This document shows positions 49,504-58,283 of a DNA stretch of 64,000 nucleotides, piece after piece. The stretch lies in NCBI RefSeq assembly GCF_008642295.1, contig NZ_CP029190.1:5687501-5751500 (forward strand). Direction: 5' to 3'. This DNA comes from Streptomyces venezuelae (GTDB lineage Bacteria; Actinomycetota; Actinomycetes; Streptomycetales; Streptomycetaceae). The first letter of the stretch is position 1. Every line of letters begins with the position of its first letter. A program made the position numbers and the translations under genes. Below the pieces are notes generated by a model. That model did not search any database and was not told the DNA's origin. It was given only the letters and a program-made list of their open reading frames with translations.

Positions 49504-50493
49504 TTGAACAGCAACACCTTCCGCATGCCCGCACTTCTGCTCGCCGCCGCCGCGCCCCTCGCCCTGTTCGCCGCCGCCCCCGCGTACGCGACCGGGAATC
49601 CGGGCGGCGGCGGTCCGGGCGGGGCCGCCGAGGGCAAGGCCGGTGCGGTGGTCCTCCGCACCGGACTGGACGTCGGCCTGCTCAACAAGACCGTCCACGT
49701 ACCGCTGAAGGCCTCCCTGAACGAGGTCAACGCCCCTGCCACGGCGGAGAAGACCGCGCTGACCGTGACCCTCGACGGAGTGGAGCAGGGCAAGCCGGTG
49801 AGCGTGCTGCGCGCGGACGTGGCGAGCTCCAAGGCGACGGCGGACCGGACGCGGGCCGCCGCCGAGGTCCAGCTCGTCAATGCCAGGGTCCATGTGCCCG
49901 GCCTGCCGCTGCTCTCGCTGATCCAGGTGGAGAAGGTCACGTCCAAGGCGGTGTGCGAGGCCGGCAAGCAGCCGGTGGCGAGCTCGAACGTGCTCGGGGC
50001 GGTGACGGTGCTGGGGAAGCGGACCACGCTGTCGGCGGGCGGGACCACCAAGGTGTCGGTGCCCGGGGTGGGCGAGGTCAGCCTGGTGCTGTCCGGCACC
50101 GAGACCACCGACCGCACCGCCGCCGCGGCGGCCCTGCGACTGAAGGTCTCGGTCAACCCGCTGAAGCTGAACGTGGCGGAGGTGGACGGCGAGATCGTCC
50201 TCGCCGAGGCCCGCTGTGAGGCCCCGGGGGCGGCGTCCGCGCCGCCCCCGGCCAAGCCGAAGCCCACGCCGGGCGCGTCCACGGCCGCCTCCGAGGCCCA
50301 GCCCGCAGCCGCGCCCGCAGCCGCGCCCGCGAAGGCCGACCTGAAGCCGCAGACCTCCGGGACCCAGGCCAACCTGGCCGAGACCGGCGGCAGTTCGATG
50401 ACCCCGTACGTGGCCGGCGGTGCGCTGATCCTGCTGGGTGTGGGCGCGGGCGCGCTGATCCTGAGCCGAGGCCGCGGACGCAACCAGGCCTGA
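49504..50493 (+). CDS. LAETG-anchored surface protein (SCO1860-like)
   Basis: A 329-residue secreted protein attached to the wall by a class E sortase. The signal peptide covers residues 1-31 (MNSNTFRMPALLLAAAAPLA to AYATG). The mature part is beta-rich (TALTVTLDGVEQGKPVSVLR, ALRLKVSVNPLKLNVAEVDG) with two Cys. A Pro/Ala/Lys stalk (about 240-290) follows. The sorting signal is LAETG, then a hydrophobic PYVAGGALILLGVGAGALIL helix and the basic SRGRGRNQA tail. The start is TTG at 49504; an ATG at 49525 would shorten the signal peptide. The sequence matches the SCO1860-family layout; its role is unknown. Confidence 0.87.
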   Translation: MNSNTFRMPALLLAAAAPLALFAAAPAYATGNPGGGGPGGAAEGKAGAVVLRTGLDVGLLNKTVHVPLKASLNEVNAPATAEKTALTVTLDGVEQGKPVSVLRADVASSKATADRTRAAAEVQLVNARVHVPGLPLLSLIQVEKVTSKAVCEAGKQPVASSNVLGAVTVLGKRTTLSAGGTTKVSVPGVGEVSLVLSGTETTDRTAAAAALRLKVSVNPLKLNVAEVDGEIVLAEARCEAPGAASAPPPAKPKPTPGASTAASEAQPAAAPAAAPAKADLKPQTSGTQANLAETGGSSMTPYVAGGALILLGVGAGALILSRGRGRNQA

Positions 50494-50512
50494 CGGCCGG
50501 CCCGGCCGGCCC

Positions 50513-50544
50513 GGCCTGCCCGGGCCGCCGACCCCGGGCGGGCC
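50513..50544. terminator. Hairpin between convergent LAETG and CapA-like genes
   Basis: GGCCTGCCCGGG (50513-50524) pairs with CCCGGGCGGGCC (50533-50544) with one G-T wobble. It lies between the two stop codons and touches the CapA stop. Confidence 0.6.
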
Positions 50545-51788
50545 TAGCGGGTCGCGCGCTGCAAGCCCTGCCCGCCCGCCCCGCGGGACAGCACCGCCTC
50601 CGTGACCTGCCGGTCCACGGCCGTGTAGTCGCTCCGCGGGGCGGTGCTCGCGCAGGAGGTGCAGACGACCCGGAACGGCGGGCCCATGTCCGAGTACTGG
50701 GTGAAGAACTCGGCCTTCACCACCTCCCAGCGGCCCGGGTGCTCGGCGGAGGGGTTCAGGGTGAAGCGGGGGATGGAGGACTGGTTGCCGCGCTTCTTGT
50801 CGGCGGGGGTGAAGCTCGCGACCTGGTCCCCCATCCCGAACACCACCCAGGTGCCGTTGATCTTCTCGTACGGCTGCGGCACATGGTTGTGCGTGCCGAT
50901 GATCAGGTCGATGTCGGGGAGTCCGCCGGTGCGGGCCGCGGTCAGCGCCTGGGCCAGCTCGCGCTGCTGGGCGTCGGGGGCGGTCTGCCACTCGGTGCCC
51001 CAGTGGATGCTGAGGACGACGACATCGGCGCCGGCGGCCCGCGCCGCCCGCGCGTCCGCGATGACCCGGTCCCGGTCGAGGAGGTTCACCGCCCAGGGCT
51101 TGTCCTGGGGGAGCGGGATGCCGTTCGTGCCGTACGTGTACGACAGCTGGGCGATCTTCGCGCCGCCGGCCTCGAGCAGCGCCGGGGCCTTGGCCTCGGC
51201 GGCCGACCGGGCCGAGCCGACGTGCTTGATGCCGACCCGGTCGAGGTGCTCGAGGGTCCGGGTGAGACCGTCGTAGCCGGCGTCCAGCGTGTGGTTCGAC
51301 GCCGTCGAGCAGCTGTCGTAGCCGGTGACCTGCAGGGCGTCGGCGAGCTGGTGCGGGGCCTTGAAGGTCGGGTATCCGGTGTAGGGGCCGCCGGGCCGGC
51401 CGTACGGTATCTCGTGGTGGCAGATGGCCACGTCGGCGGCCTCGACCACGGGCTTGACCCCCGCCAGTATCTTCCGGAAGTCGTGACCGCCGCGCGGGCC
51501 CGCATCGTCGGCGGCGCGCTGGATGATCGACGGATACGGGATGATGTCCCCGGTCGCCACCAGGGTGAACGGCCGGGCTTCGGTGCGGTCCTTCCGGCCG
51601 GGCAGCGCCGGCGGATTCGCCGAGGGCGGGGCGAGCCGCTGCGCGGACGTGCCGCCGTCACCGCCGATCAGCGCGACCCCGCCGTACACCGCCGCCCCGG
51701 CGACTGCCAGCCCGGCCACCACTGCTCCGGCCTTCGCCGCTGTCCCCACCCTGTCCCCCAGACTCTTCGGTGCGCCCCACTCTCGCAC
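50544..51788 (-). CDS. CapA-like metallophosphatase-fold membrane-anchored protein
   Basis: A 414-residue protein with one N-terminal hydrophobic anchor (residues 20-42, AGAVVAGLAVAGAAVYGGVA) and an extracellular CapA/PgsA domain. Motifs are FTLVATGDIIPYPSI (near 78), VAICHHEIPYGRP near 122, the ASNHTLDAGYDG hallmark near 165, VVVLSIHWGTEWQ near 252 and IIGTHNHVPQPYEKI near 290. In other bacteria CapA takes part in poly-gamma-glutamate capsule synthesis. No capB or capC is nearby, so the role in Streptomyces is open. GTG at 51788 is the start. Confidence 0.86.
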   Translation of the reverse strand: MREWGAPKSLGDRVGTAAKAGAVVAGLAVAGAAVYGGVALIGGDGGTSAQRLAPPSANPPALPGRKDRTEARPFTLVATGDIIPYPSIIQRAADDAGPRGGHDFRKILAGVKPVVEAADVAICHHEIPYGRPGGPYTGYPTFKAPHQLADALQVTGYDSCSTASNHTLDAGYDGLTRTLEHLDRVGIKHVGSARSAAEAKAPALLEAGGAKIAQLSYTYGTNGIPLPQDKPWAVNLLDRDRVIADARAARAAGADVVVLSIHWGTEWQTAPDAQQRELAQALTAARTGGLPDIDLIIGTHNHVPQPYEKINGTWVVFGMGDQVASFTPADKKRGNQSSIPRFTLNPSAEHPGRWEVVKAEFFTQYSDMGPPFRVVCTSCASTAPRSDYTAVDRQVTEAVLSRGAGGQGLQRATR

Positions 51789-51820
51789 GCGCCCGTCCCC
51801 GCGGCGGGATCAGGGTCTGG

Positions 51821-53245
51821 TCAGGGTGTGGTCAGGGTCAGGGCCGTGTCCAGGGCCTGCAGGAAGCGGTTCACCGTCGGGCGGTCGCGGACCGCGATGC
51901 GGAGCCAGTCCGGGCCGAGTCCCGGGAAGGTGTCGCCGCGGCGCACCGCGAAGCCGAGGGTGCGCAGGCGGGTGCGGAGTTCGGCGGCGCGGGGCACCCG
52001 GATCAGGACGAAGGGGGCCTCCGCCGTCGCGACCACGGTGAGTTCCTCGAACTCCGCCAGCCCCGCCAGCAGATGCGCCCGGTCCACCGCGATCTGCCGG
52101 GCCGCGGCCTCCGCCTCCGCCAGCGCCGCCGGCGTCACGCACGCCTCCGCCGCCACCAGGGCCGGCGTGGACACCGGCCACAGCGGCCGGACCCGTTCCA
52201 GCGCCGCGATCGTCCGTGGCTCCGCCAGCACGTAGCCGATCCGCAGCCCCGCCAGCCCCCAGGTCTTCGTCAGGCTCCGCAGCACGACCAGGCCCGGCAG
52301 ATCGGTACGCCCGGCCAGGGCCTCCCGTTCGCCCGGCACCGCGTCCATGAACGCCTCGTCCACCACCAGCGTCCGGCCGGGCCGGGCCAGCGCGGCCAGC
52401 GCGGACGCCGGATGGAGGACCGACGTCGGGTTGGTGGGATTGCCGACGATCACCAGGTCGGCGTCGGCCGGGACCGCCGCCGGGTCCAGCCGGAACCCGT
52501 CCGACTCCCGCAGCAGCACCCGCTCCACCCGGTGCCCGGCATCCCGGAGCGCCGCCTCGGGTTCGGTGAACTGCGGGTGCACCACCACCGGCCGGACCGC
52601 CGCCACGGCCCGGGCGATCAGCACGAACGCCTCCGCCGCCCCGGCGGTCAGCAGGACCCGCTCCACCGGCAGCCCGTGCCGGGCCGCCACCGCCGCCCGC
52701 GCGGCCCGCCCGTCCGGGTAGGCCGCGAGGGTGTCCAGCGAGTCGGCGATACGTTCCTTCAACCAGGCCGGCGGGGTGCCGGTCCGGACGTTGACCGCCA
52801 GGTCCACCAGGCCGGCCGCCGCGCCCGCCACCTCCGTGTCCCCGTGGTGCCGCAGGTCATGGGCCTCGGCGGTGGCCACCGCACAGGTCGCCGCCGCCGA
52901 CTTCCGCTTCGGTACGAGCAGTTCACCGCCCGCCGCCAGGGCCGCGGCCTCCGCCACCGACGGGGTGCCCACCGCCGCCGCGGCCACCGCCGAAGCCCCG
53001 CCACCCGTGACCGGCACCAGGGCCAGGTCCTCCGCGGGATAGGTCACCAGGGGCACGCCGAAACGTTCCGCCGCACCCGTGATCCCGGCCTCCCCGCCCT
53101 TCGCCGCCACCGTCGCCAGCGCCGAAACCGCGCCGAGCCCCAGCCCGGCCGCCCGCAGCGACTCCTCGACCAGCCCGCAGACCTCCTCCACGGAGACCCC
53201 CGCCCGGCTGCCGACCCCGACCACCACCCGCTCGCTCTCGCCCAT
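51821..53245 (-). CDS. cobC: CbiG C-terminal domain fused to a CobC/CobD-like PLP aminotransferase
   Basis: A 474-residue two-domain cobalamin protein. Residues 1-120 are a CbiG_C/CobE domain (VVVGVGSRAGVSVEEVCGLV, AVSALATVAAKGGEAGI, GVPLVTYPAEDLALV). Residues 150-474 are a class I/II aminotransferase fold (DLAVNVRTGTPPAWLKERIA, VIVGNPTNPTSVLHPAS, LVVDEAFMDAVPGE, and the PLP Lys in VVLRSLTKTWGLAGLRIGYV near 350). This matches L-threonine-phosphate decarboxylase-like CobC, which supplies the aminopropanol linker. ATG at 53245 has AAAGGA six bases upstream. It is separated from the main cobalamin operon by a ZIP transporter gene on the other strand. Confidence 0.85.
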   Translation of the reverse strand: MGESERVVVGVGSRAGVSVEEVCGLVEESLRAAGLGLGAVSALATVAAKGGEAGITGAAERFGVPLVTYPAEDLALVPVTGGGASAVAAAAVGTPSVAEAAALAAGGELLVPKRKSAAATCAVATAEAHDLRHHGDTEVAGAAAGLVDLAVNVRTGTPPAWLKERIADSLDTLAAYPDGRAARAAVAARHGLPVERVLLTAGAAEAFVLIARAVAAVRPVVVHPQFTEPEAALRDAGHRVERVLLRESDGFRLDPAAVPADADLVIVGNPTNPTSVLHPASALAALARPGRTLVVDEAFMDAVPGEREALAGRTDLPGLVVLRSLTKTWGLAGLRIGYVLAEPRTIAALERVRPLWPVSTPALVAAEACVTPAALAEAEAAARQIAVDRAHLLAGLAEFEELTVVATAEAPFVLIRVPRAAELRTRLRTLGFAVRRGDTFPGLGPDWLRIAVRDRPTVNRFLQALDTALTLTTP

Positions 53246-53336
53246 CCGGGGTCCTTTCTCAGTCGTCACAGACATGTTGGCCGCCGCCCCGCGCGCGGAC
53301 GTGCGCGCAGCGCCGCCAGTCGGTATCCAGGGGCAC

Positions 53337-54083
53337 ATGGCGGTGATCGTGGCGTTGGGCGCGTTCCTCATGACCCTGGCGGGCGGGTGGACGGCGCAGC
53401 GCGTCACCGACCGCCGCCACCTGGTGCTCGGCCTGGCCGGCGGGCTGATGCTCGGCGTGGTGGGCCTGGACCTGCTGCCGGAGTCGCTGGAGGCGGCGGG
53501 CCGGCCCGTCTTCGGGGTCCCGCTCGCCCTGCTGCTCTTCGTGGCCGGCTTCCTGGCCGCGCATGTGGTGGAGCGGCTGCTGGCGGTGCGTCATGCCGCG
53601 CACGGGGCGGAGAACGGCGCCGGGAGCGGGGCCGAGGGCGGGCGGGCGCCCCAGGTCGGGCTGACCGCCGCCGCGGCCATGGTCGGCCACAGCCTCGCCG
53701 ACGGAGTGGCCCTCGGGGCGGCCTTCCAGGTCGGCGGCGGCATGGGGGTGGCCGTCGCGCTGGCCGTCATCACCCACGACTTCGCCGACGGGTTCAACAC
53801 GTACACCCTCACCCGGCTGTACGGGAACGACCGCCGCAAGGCCCTGCTCATGCTGTTCGCCGACGCCGTCGCCCCGGTGGCCGGCGCCGCGTCCACCCTG
53901 CTGTTCACCCTGCCCGAGGAACCCCTGGGCGCGTACCTCGGGTTCTTCGGCGGGGCGCTGCTCTATCTCGCCGCCGCCGAGATCCTGCCCGAGGCACACC
54001 ACAGGCACCCCGCTCTGTCCACCCTGATGTGCACGGTGGGCGGGGTGGCCGGGATCTGGCTGGTCGTCGGCATCGCGGAGTGA
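53337..54083 (+). CDS. ZIP-family divalent metal transporter
   Basis: A 248-residue eight-helix ZIP protein that imports divalent metals such as zinc, or possibly cobalt. The binuclear metal-site helices are visible: GHSLADGVALGAAFQVGGG in helix 4 (near 117) and VITHDFADGFNTYTLTRLYG in helix 5 (near 142). Glu occurs in LYLAAAEILPEAHHRHPALS near 215. A His/Gly-rich loop (VRHAAHGAENGAGSGAEGGR) lies between helices 3 and 4. ATG at 53337. It lies inside the cobalamin region, convergent with cobB (2-bp gap) and divergent from cobC. Cobalt supply for B12 is an attractive but unproven role. Confidence 0.88.
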   Translation: MAVIVALGAFLMTLAGGWTAQRVTDRRHLVLGLAGGLMLGVVGLDLLPESLEAAGRPVFGVPLALLLFVAGFLAAHVVERLLAVRHAAHGAENGAGSGAEGGRAPQVGLTAAAAMVGHSLADGVALGAAFQVGGGMGVAVALAVITHDFADGFNTYTLTRLYGNDRRKALLMLFADAVAPVAGAASTLLFTLPEEPLGAYLGFFGGALLYLAAAEILPEAHHRHPALSTLMCTVGGVAGIWLVVGIAE

Positions 54084-54085
54084 GC

Positions 54086-55534
54086 TCATGGGGCCGGGCG
54101 GCTCCCGGGCGCTCCCGCTCCCGCAGCCTGGGCCGCGGCGGCTGCCGCAGCCGCCGCCGCAGCCGTGAAGCGTCCGGCCACCGACGGATCGGCCGCCCAG
54201 TGGGTGTGCAGATAGCTGGCGTGCACACCGCCCTGGACGAAGCCCTCGACGCGGCGCTCCGGATGCGTGAACCCCCACGCCGGCGAGGTTCCGGCGCCCG
54301 GCTCGATCACGGTCCGGTGGAACTCGTGCCCGCGCAGCCGGCCCCCGGCGGGCGCGAGCACGCTGTCCGAGACGGCGACGGCCTCGCGGTAGCCCAGGGT
54401 GAGCCGCTCCGACATCCGCGCGTCGGCGTCGAGCACTCCGCACATCGGCGTTCCGTCCAGCGACCGGGCCAGATAGAGCAGGCCCGCGCATTCGGCGGCC
54501 ACGGGGGCGCCACTCGCGGCCAGTTCCGCCACCGCCTTGCGCAGCGGCTCGTTCGCCGCGAGCTCGGGGGCGTACATCTCGGGGAAGCCGCCGCCGATGA
54601 CGAGCGCGCTCGTGCCCTCGGGGAGGGCCTCGTCGTGGAGCGGGTCGAAGGAGACGACCTCGGCGCCGGCCGCGGTGAGCAGCTCGGCGTGCTCGGCGTA
54701 CGAGAAGGTGAACGCCGGCCCGCCGGCCACGGCGATCCGCGGCGCGGGTCCGGCCGGCCGGGGTCCGGCCGAAGTCACGGCGGGCTCGCCCACCACGGTG
54801 TCCGCGTGCCACGGTTCCGTGTGCAGCGGCGGAGCCGTGCGCGCCAAGGCCATCAGGGCCTCCAGGTCGCAGCCCGCCCGGACCTGCTCGGCCAGGGCCG
54901 CCACCGCGGCCACCGCATCTGCGCGGCGTTCGGCGACCGGGATCAGGCCCAGGTGCCGGGACGGGGTCGCGACCTGCGGGGCCCGCCGCAGTACGCCGAG
55001 CACCGGCATGCCGGCCTCCTCCAGCGCCTCCCGCAGCATCGCCTCGTGCCGGTCCGAGCCCACCTTGTTCAGGATCACGCCGCCCAGCCGCACCTGCGGG
55101 TCGAACGACGCGAAACCGTGCACCAGCGCGGCCACCGACCGGGACTGCGAGGACGCGTCCACCACCAGCACCACCGGCGCCCGCAGCAGCTTCGCGACCT
55201 GGGCGGTCGAGGCCAGCTCACCCCGCCCGGCCGCCCCGTCGTACAGCCCCATCACGCCTTCGACCACGGCCAGATCGCAGCCCGCCGCGCCGTGCGCGAA
55301 CAGCGGGGCGATCAGCTCCGGCCCGCACAGGAACGCGTCCAGGTTGCGGCCCGGGCGGCCCGTCGCCAGCGCGTGGTAGCCCGGGTCGATGTAGTCGGGC
55401 CCGGCCTTGTGCGGGGACACGGCCAGGCCGCGCCCCGCGAAGGCCGCCATCAGTCCCGTGGCGACGGTGGTCTTGCCGCTGCCCGACGAGGGCGCGGCGA
55501 CCACCAGCCGCGGGACGGTCACGGACGAGCTCAC
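54086..55534 (-). CDS. cobB: Cobyrinic/hydrogenobyrinic acid a,c-diamide synthase
   Basis: Amidates the a and c carboxylates of the corrin ring using glutamine and ATP. The 482-residue product has the N-terminal ATP-binding P-loop VVAAPSSGSGKTTVATGLMA, SPHKAGPDYIDPGYHALATG near 42, VVEGVMGLYDGAAGRGE near 88 and a C-terminal class I-like glutamine amidotransferase domain. The nucleophile Cys is in VAAECAGLLYLARSLDG near 370, with GHEFHRTVIE near 410. GTG at 55534 overlaps the cobO stop as GTGA. The last 25 residues are Ala-rich. It is the last gene of the riboswitch-controlled operon. Confidence 0.94.
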   Translation of the reverse strand: MSSSVTVPRLVVAAPSSGSGKTTVATGLMAAFAGRGLAVSPHKAGPDYIDPGYHALATGRPGRNLDAFLCGPELIAPLFAHGAAGCDLAVVEGVMGLYDGAAGRGELASTAQVAKLLRAPVVLVVDASSQSRSVAALVHGFASFDPQVRLGGVILNKVGSDRHEAMLREALEEAGMPVLGVLRRAPQVATPSRHLGLIPVAERRADAVAAVAALAEQVRAGCDLEALMALARTAPPLHTEPWHADTVVGEPAVTSAGPRPAGPAPRIAVAGGPAFTFSYAEHAELLTAAGAEVVSFDPLHDEALPEGTSALVIGGGFPEMYAPELAANEPLRKAVAELAASGAPVAAECAGLLYLARSLDGTPMCGVLDADARMSERLTLGYREAVAVSDSVLAPAGGRLRGHEFHRTVIEPGAGTSPAWGFTHPERRVEGFVQGGVHASYLHTHWAADPSVAGRFTAAAAAAAAAAAQAAGAGAPGSRPAP

Positions 55535-56130
55535 CACTCGATGCCCTTCTGGCCCTTCTGGCCGGTGTCCATGGGGTGCTTGATGTTGGTCATCTCGGTG
55601 ACCAGGTCCGCGAACTCCACCAGCTTCTCCGGCGCGTTCCGGCCGGTGATCACCACATGCTGGGTGCCGGGCCGGTTCCGCAGCACCTCGATCACCTCGT
55701 CCACGTCGATCCAGCCCCAGTGCAGCGGGTACGCGAACTCGTCCAGCACGTACAGCTTGTGCGTCTCGGCGGCCAGGTCGCGCTTGACCTGCTCCCAGCC
55801 CTCCTTGGCCGCCTGCTCGTTGTCGAGCTGGGCATCGCGCTGCACCCAGGACCAGCCCTCGCCCATCTTGTGCCAGACCACCGTGCCGCCCTGGCCGGAG
55901 GCCCCCAGCACCTTCAGCGCGTTCTCCTCGCCGACCTTCCACTTCGCCGACTTGACGAACTGGAACACCCCGATCGGCCAGCCCTGGTTCCAGGCGCGCA
56001 GCGCCAGCCCGAAGGCCGCCGTGGACTTGCCCTTGCCCGGGCCGGTGTGGACGAAGACCAGCGGCCGGTTGCGGCGCTGACGCGTGGTGAGACCGTCGTC
56101 GGGAACGACGGTCGGCTGTCCCTGAGGCAT
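55531..56130 (-). CDS. cobO: Cob(I)yrinic acid a,c-diamide adenosyltransferase
   Basis: Transfers the 5'-deoxyadenosyl group of ATP to the reduced cobalt of the corrin. The 199-residue protein has the CobA/CobO P-loop VFVHTGPGKGKSTAAFGLAL (about residues 25-44), QFVKSAKWKVGEENALKVLG near 58, KLYVLDEFAYPLHWGWIDVD near 125 and VVITGRNAPEKLVEFADLVT near 160. The start overlaps the chelatase stop by one base (TAATG) and its stop overlaps cobB by 4 bp, giving tight coupling. Confidence 0.95.
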   Translation of the reverse strand: MPQGQPTVVPDDGLTTRQRRNRPLVFVHTGPGKGKSTAAFGLALRAWNQGWPIGVFQFVKSAKWKVGEENALKVLGASGQGGTVVWHKMGEGWSWVQRDAQLDNEQAAKEGWEQVKRDLAAETHKLYVLDEFAYPLHWGWIDVDEVIEVLRNRPGTQHVVITGRNAPEKLVEFADLVTEMTNIKHPMDTGQKGQKGIEW

Positions 56131-58283
56131 TACGCGGCCCTCCTGTTGCGGGGGTTGCTGTGCGATGACACTGATGTCCGTGACACTGATGTCCGTACGT
56201 CCTTCACAAGCCCGGCCAGCGAGTCGGCCCGCAGCCCGTCCAGGGTGACCGAAGGACCGCCGAGGTCCGCGGCCAACGCACCGGCCAGCCCCAGCCGGAC
56301 CGGCCCCGCCTCGCAGTCCACGACGACCGAGGCGACCCCCTCGCCCGCCAGCAGCCGCGCGCTGCGGCGGCCGGCCGCCCGCGGGTCCCCGCCGAGGGAG
56401 CCCGCCGAGGTGGCCCGCCCGTCCGTCACCACGACCAGCAGCGGACGCCGCGCGGGATCGCGCAGCCGCTCGATGCGGAGCACCTCGTGGGCCTTGAGCA
56501 GGCCGGCGGCCAGCGGGGTCCGCCCGCCGGTGGGCAGCAGTTCCAGCCGGGCGGCGGCCGTGTCCACCGAGGAGGTGGGCGGCAGCGCCAGTTCGGCACC
56601 CGCACCCCGGAAGGTGATCAGGCCGACCTTGTCCCGCCGCTGGTAGGCGTCCAGCAGCAGCGACAGCACCGCCCCCTTGACGGCGCCCATCCGCTGCCGG
56701 GCCGCCATCGAGCCGGAGGCGTCGACCACGAACAGCACGAGGTTGCCCTCGCGGCCCTCCCGGGTCGCCTGCCGCAGGTCGTCCTTGCGGATGACCAGAC
56801 CGCGGCCGGCCCGCCCCCGGGCCCGCTGGTGCGGGGCGGCGGCCTGCACGGTCGCGGCGAGGTGCAGCTTCGTCAGATGTCCGCGGGGGCGCTGGGCGCC
56901 GGTGGTGCGGCCGTGCGCGGTCCGCGCCCGCGAGCGCCGGCCGACGGCGCCCTCGCCGAGGCCGGGCACGCTCAGCATCCGGGTCCGGAACGGCTCGGCC
57001 GCCCGTACGGCCGCCTGCACCGGCCCGTCCGCCGCCGCAGGTGCCGGATCCGCTGCGTCCTTGGGGTCCTTCGGGTCCGCGGTGTCCGCCGGGGGCGGGG
57101 TCTCCGCGCCGTCCGAGGCGGCCGGGGGTTCCGGCGCGGACTCCGCCGCCGGCTCCGGGCCCTGCGGCGGCACCCCGTCGCCCCCGTCCGGCCCGCCGTC
57201 CCCGTCTCCGTCGCCCCCGTCTCCGTCCGGGTCCGAGCCGGGCTCCGGGTCGGGGTCGGGCTCCGGTTCGTCGTCCGGGAAGCCGTCCAGGATCTCGTCC
57301 AGCCGGTCCTCGTCCAGGCCCGGCGCGTCGAAGGGATTGCGCCGCCGCCGGTGCGGCAGCGCCAGCAGGGCGGCCTGCCGGACGTCCTCCTTCCGGACCT
57401 CCGTACGCCCGGCCCACGCGGCCAGGGCCGTCGCCGTCCGGGCCATCACGATGTCGGCCCGCATCCCGTCGACCTCGAAGCCCGCGCAGGTCGCCGCGAT
57501 CTGCATCAGCGCCCCGTCACCCAGCCGGACCTGCGGAAGCAGGGCCCGGGCGGCCACCACCCGGTCCCGTACCGCCGCCTCGTCCCCGGCCCAGCGGGCG
57601 GCGAAGCCCGCGGCATCGTCCTCGTACGCGAGCCTGCGGCGGACCACCTCGACCCGCTGCTCCGGCTCCCGGGAGGCCGCGACCTCGACGGTCAGCCCGA
57701 ACCGGTCCAGGAGCTGCGGACGCAGTTCGCCCTCCTCCGGGTTCATCGTCCCGACCAGCAGGAAGCGGGCCGCGTGCCGGACCGAGACGCCCTCGCGCTC
57801 CACGTACGAGGCGCCCATCGCCGCCGCGTCCAGCAGCAGGTCGATCAGGTGGTCGTGGAGCAGGTTGACCTCGTCCACGTACAGGATCCCGCGGTGCGCA
57901 TCGGCCAGCAGGCCGGGCTCGAAGGCCTTCACGCCCTCCGCCAGGGCCCGTTCGATGTCGAGCGCGCCGACCAGGCGGTCCTCGGAGGCGCCGACCGGCA
58001 GCTCCACCATCCGGGCCGGCCGCTCGGCGGAGACCCCGGACCCGTGGGGGCCGTCGGGGCAGCCCGGGTCCGGCGTGGCGGGGGCGCAGGAGAACCGGCA
58101 GCCGGGAACCACGGCCACCTGCGGCAGCAGGGCCGACAGCGCGCGCACGGCGGTGGACTTGGCGGTCCCCTTCTCACCGCGCACCAGCACCCCGCCGACC
58201 GCCGGGCTCACGGCATTGAGGAGGAGCGCCAGCCGGAGGTCGGTCTGGCCGACCACCGCGGTGAACGGGTACGGCGTACTCAT
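56130..58283 (-). CDS. Fused ChlI-ChlD-type chelatase AAA/VWA subunit (cobalt chelation)
   Basis: A 717-residue fusion of the AAA+ motor and the integrin-I-like subunit of magnesium-type chelatases. In this setting it probably drives cobalt insertion by CobN. Residues 1-345 are AAA+: Walker A VLVRGEKGTAKSTAVRAL near 35, Walker B RGILYVDEVNLLHDHLIDLL near 132, arginine-finger region LRPQLLDRFGLTVEVA. A disordered Asp/Glu/Pro-rich linker spans about 350-440 (EPDPDPEPGSDPDGDGGDGD). The VWA domain has the MIDAS motif FVVDASGSMAARQRMGAVKG near 530. The start overlaps the cobQ stop (ATGA). cobN is not in the window. Confidence 0.92.
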   Translation of the reverse strand: MSTPYPFTAVVGQTDLRLALLLNAVSPAVGGVLVRGEKGTAKSTAVRALSALLPQVAVVPGCRFSCAPATPDPGCPDGPHGSGVSAERPARMVELPVGASEDRLVGALDIERALAEGVKAFEPGLLADAHRGILYVDEVNLLHDHLIDLLLDAAAMGASYVEREGVSVRHAARFLLVGTMNPEEGELRPQLLDRFGLTVEVAASREPEQRVEVVRRRLAYEDDAAGFAARWAGDEAAVRDRVVAARALLPQVRLGDGALMQIAATCAGFEVDGMRADIVMARTATALAAWAGRTEVRKEDVRQAALLALPHRRRRNPFDAPGLDEDRLDEILDGFPDDEPEPDPDPEPGSDPDGDGGDGDGDGGPDGGDGVPPQGPEPAAESAPEPPAASDGAETPPPADTADPKDPKDAADPAPAAADGPVQAAVRAAEPFRTRMLSVPGLGEGAVGRRSRARTAHGRTTGAQRPRGHLTKLHLAATVQAAAPHQRARGRAGRGLVIRKDDLRQATREGREGNLVLFVVDASGSMAARQRMGAVKGAVLSLLLDAYQRRDKVGLITFRGAGAELALPPTSSVDTAAARLELLPTGGRTPLAAGLLKAHEVLRIERLRDPARRPLLVVVTDGRATSAGSLGGDPRAAGRRSARLLAGEGVASVVVDCEAGPVRLGLAGALAADLGGPSVTLDGLRADSLAGLVKDVRTSVSRTSVSSHSNPRNRRAA

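Noticed and set aside
51770..56080. Open frame of over 1,400 codons on the plus strand across cobC, the ZIP gene and the cobalamin operon
   Set aside because: It overlaps five recognisable genes in other frames and reads as repetitive Arg/Pro/Gly. High-GC shadow, not a gene.
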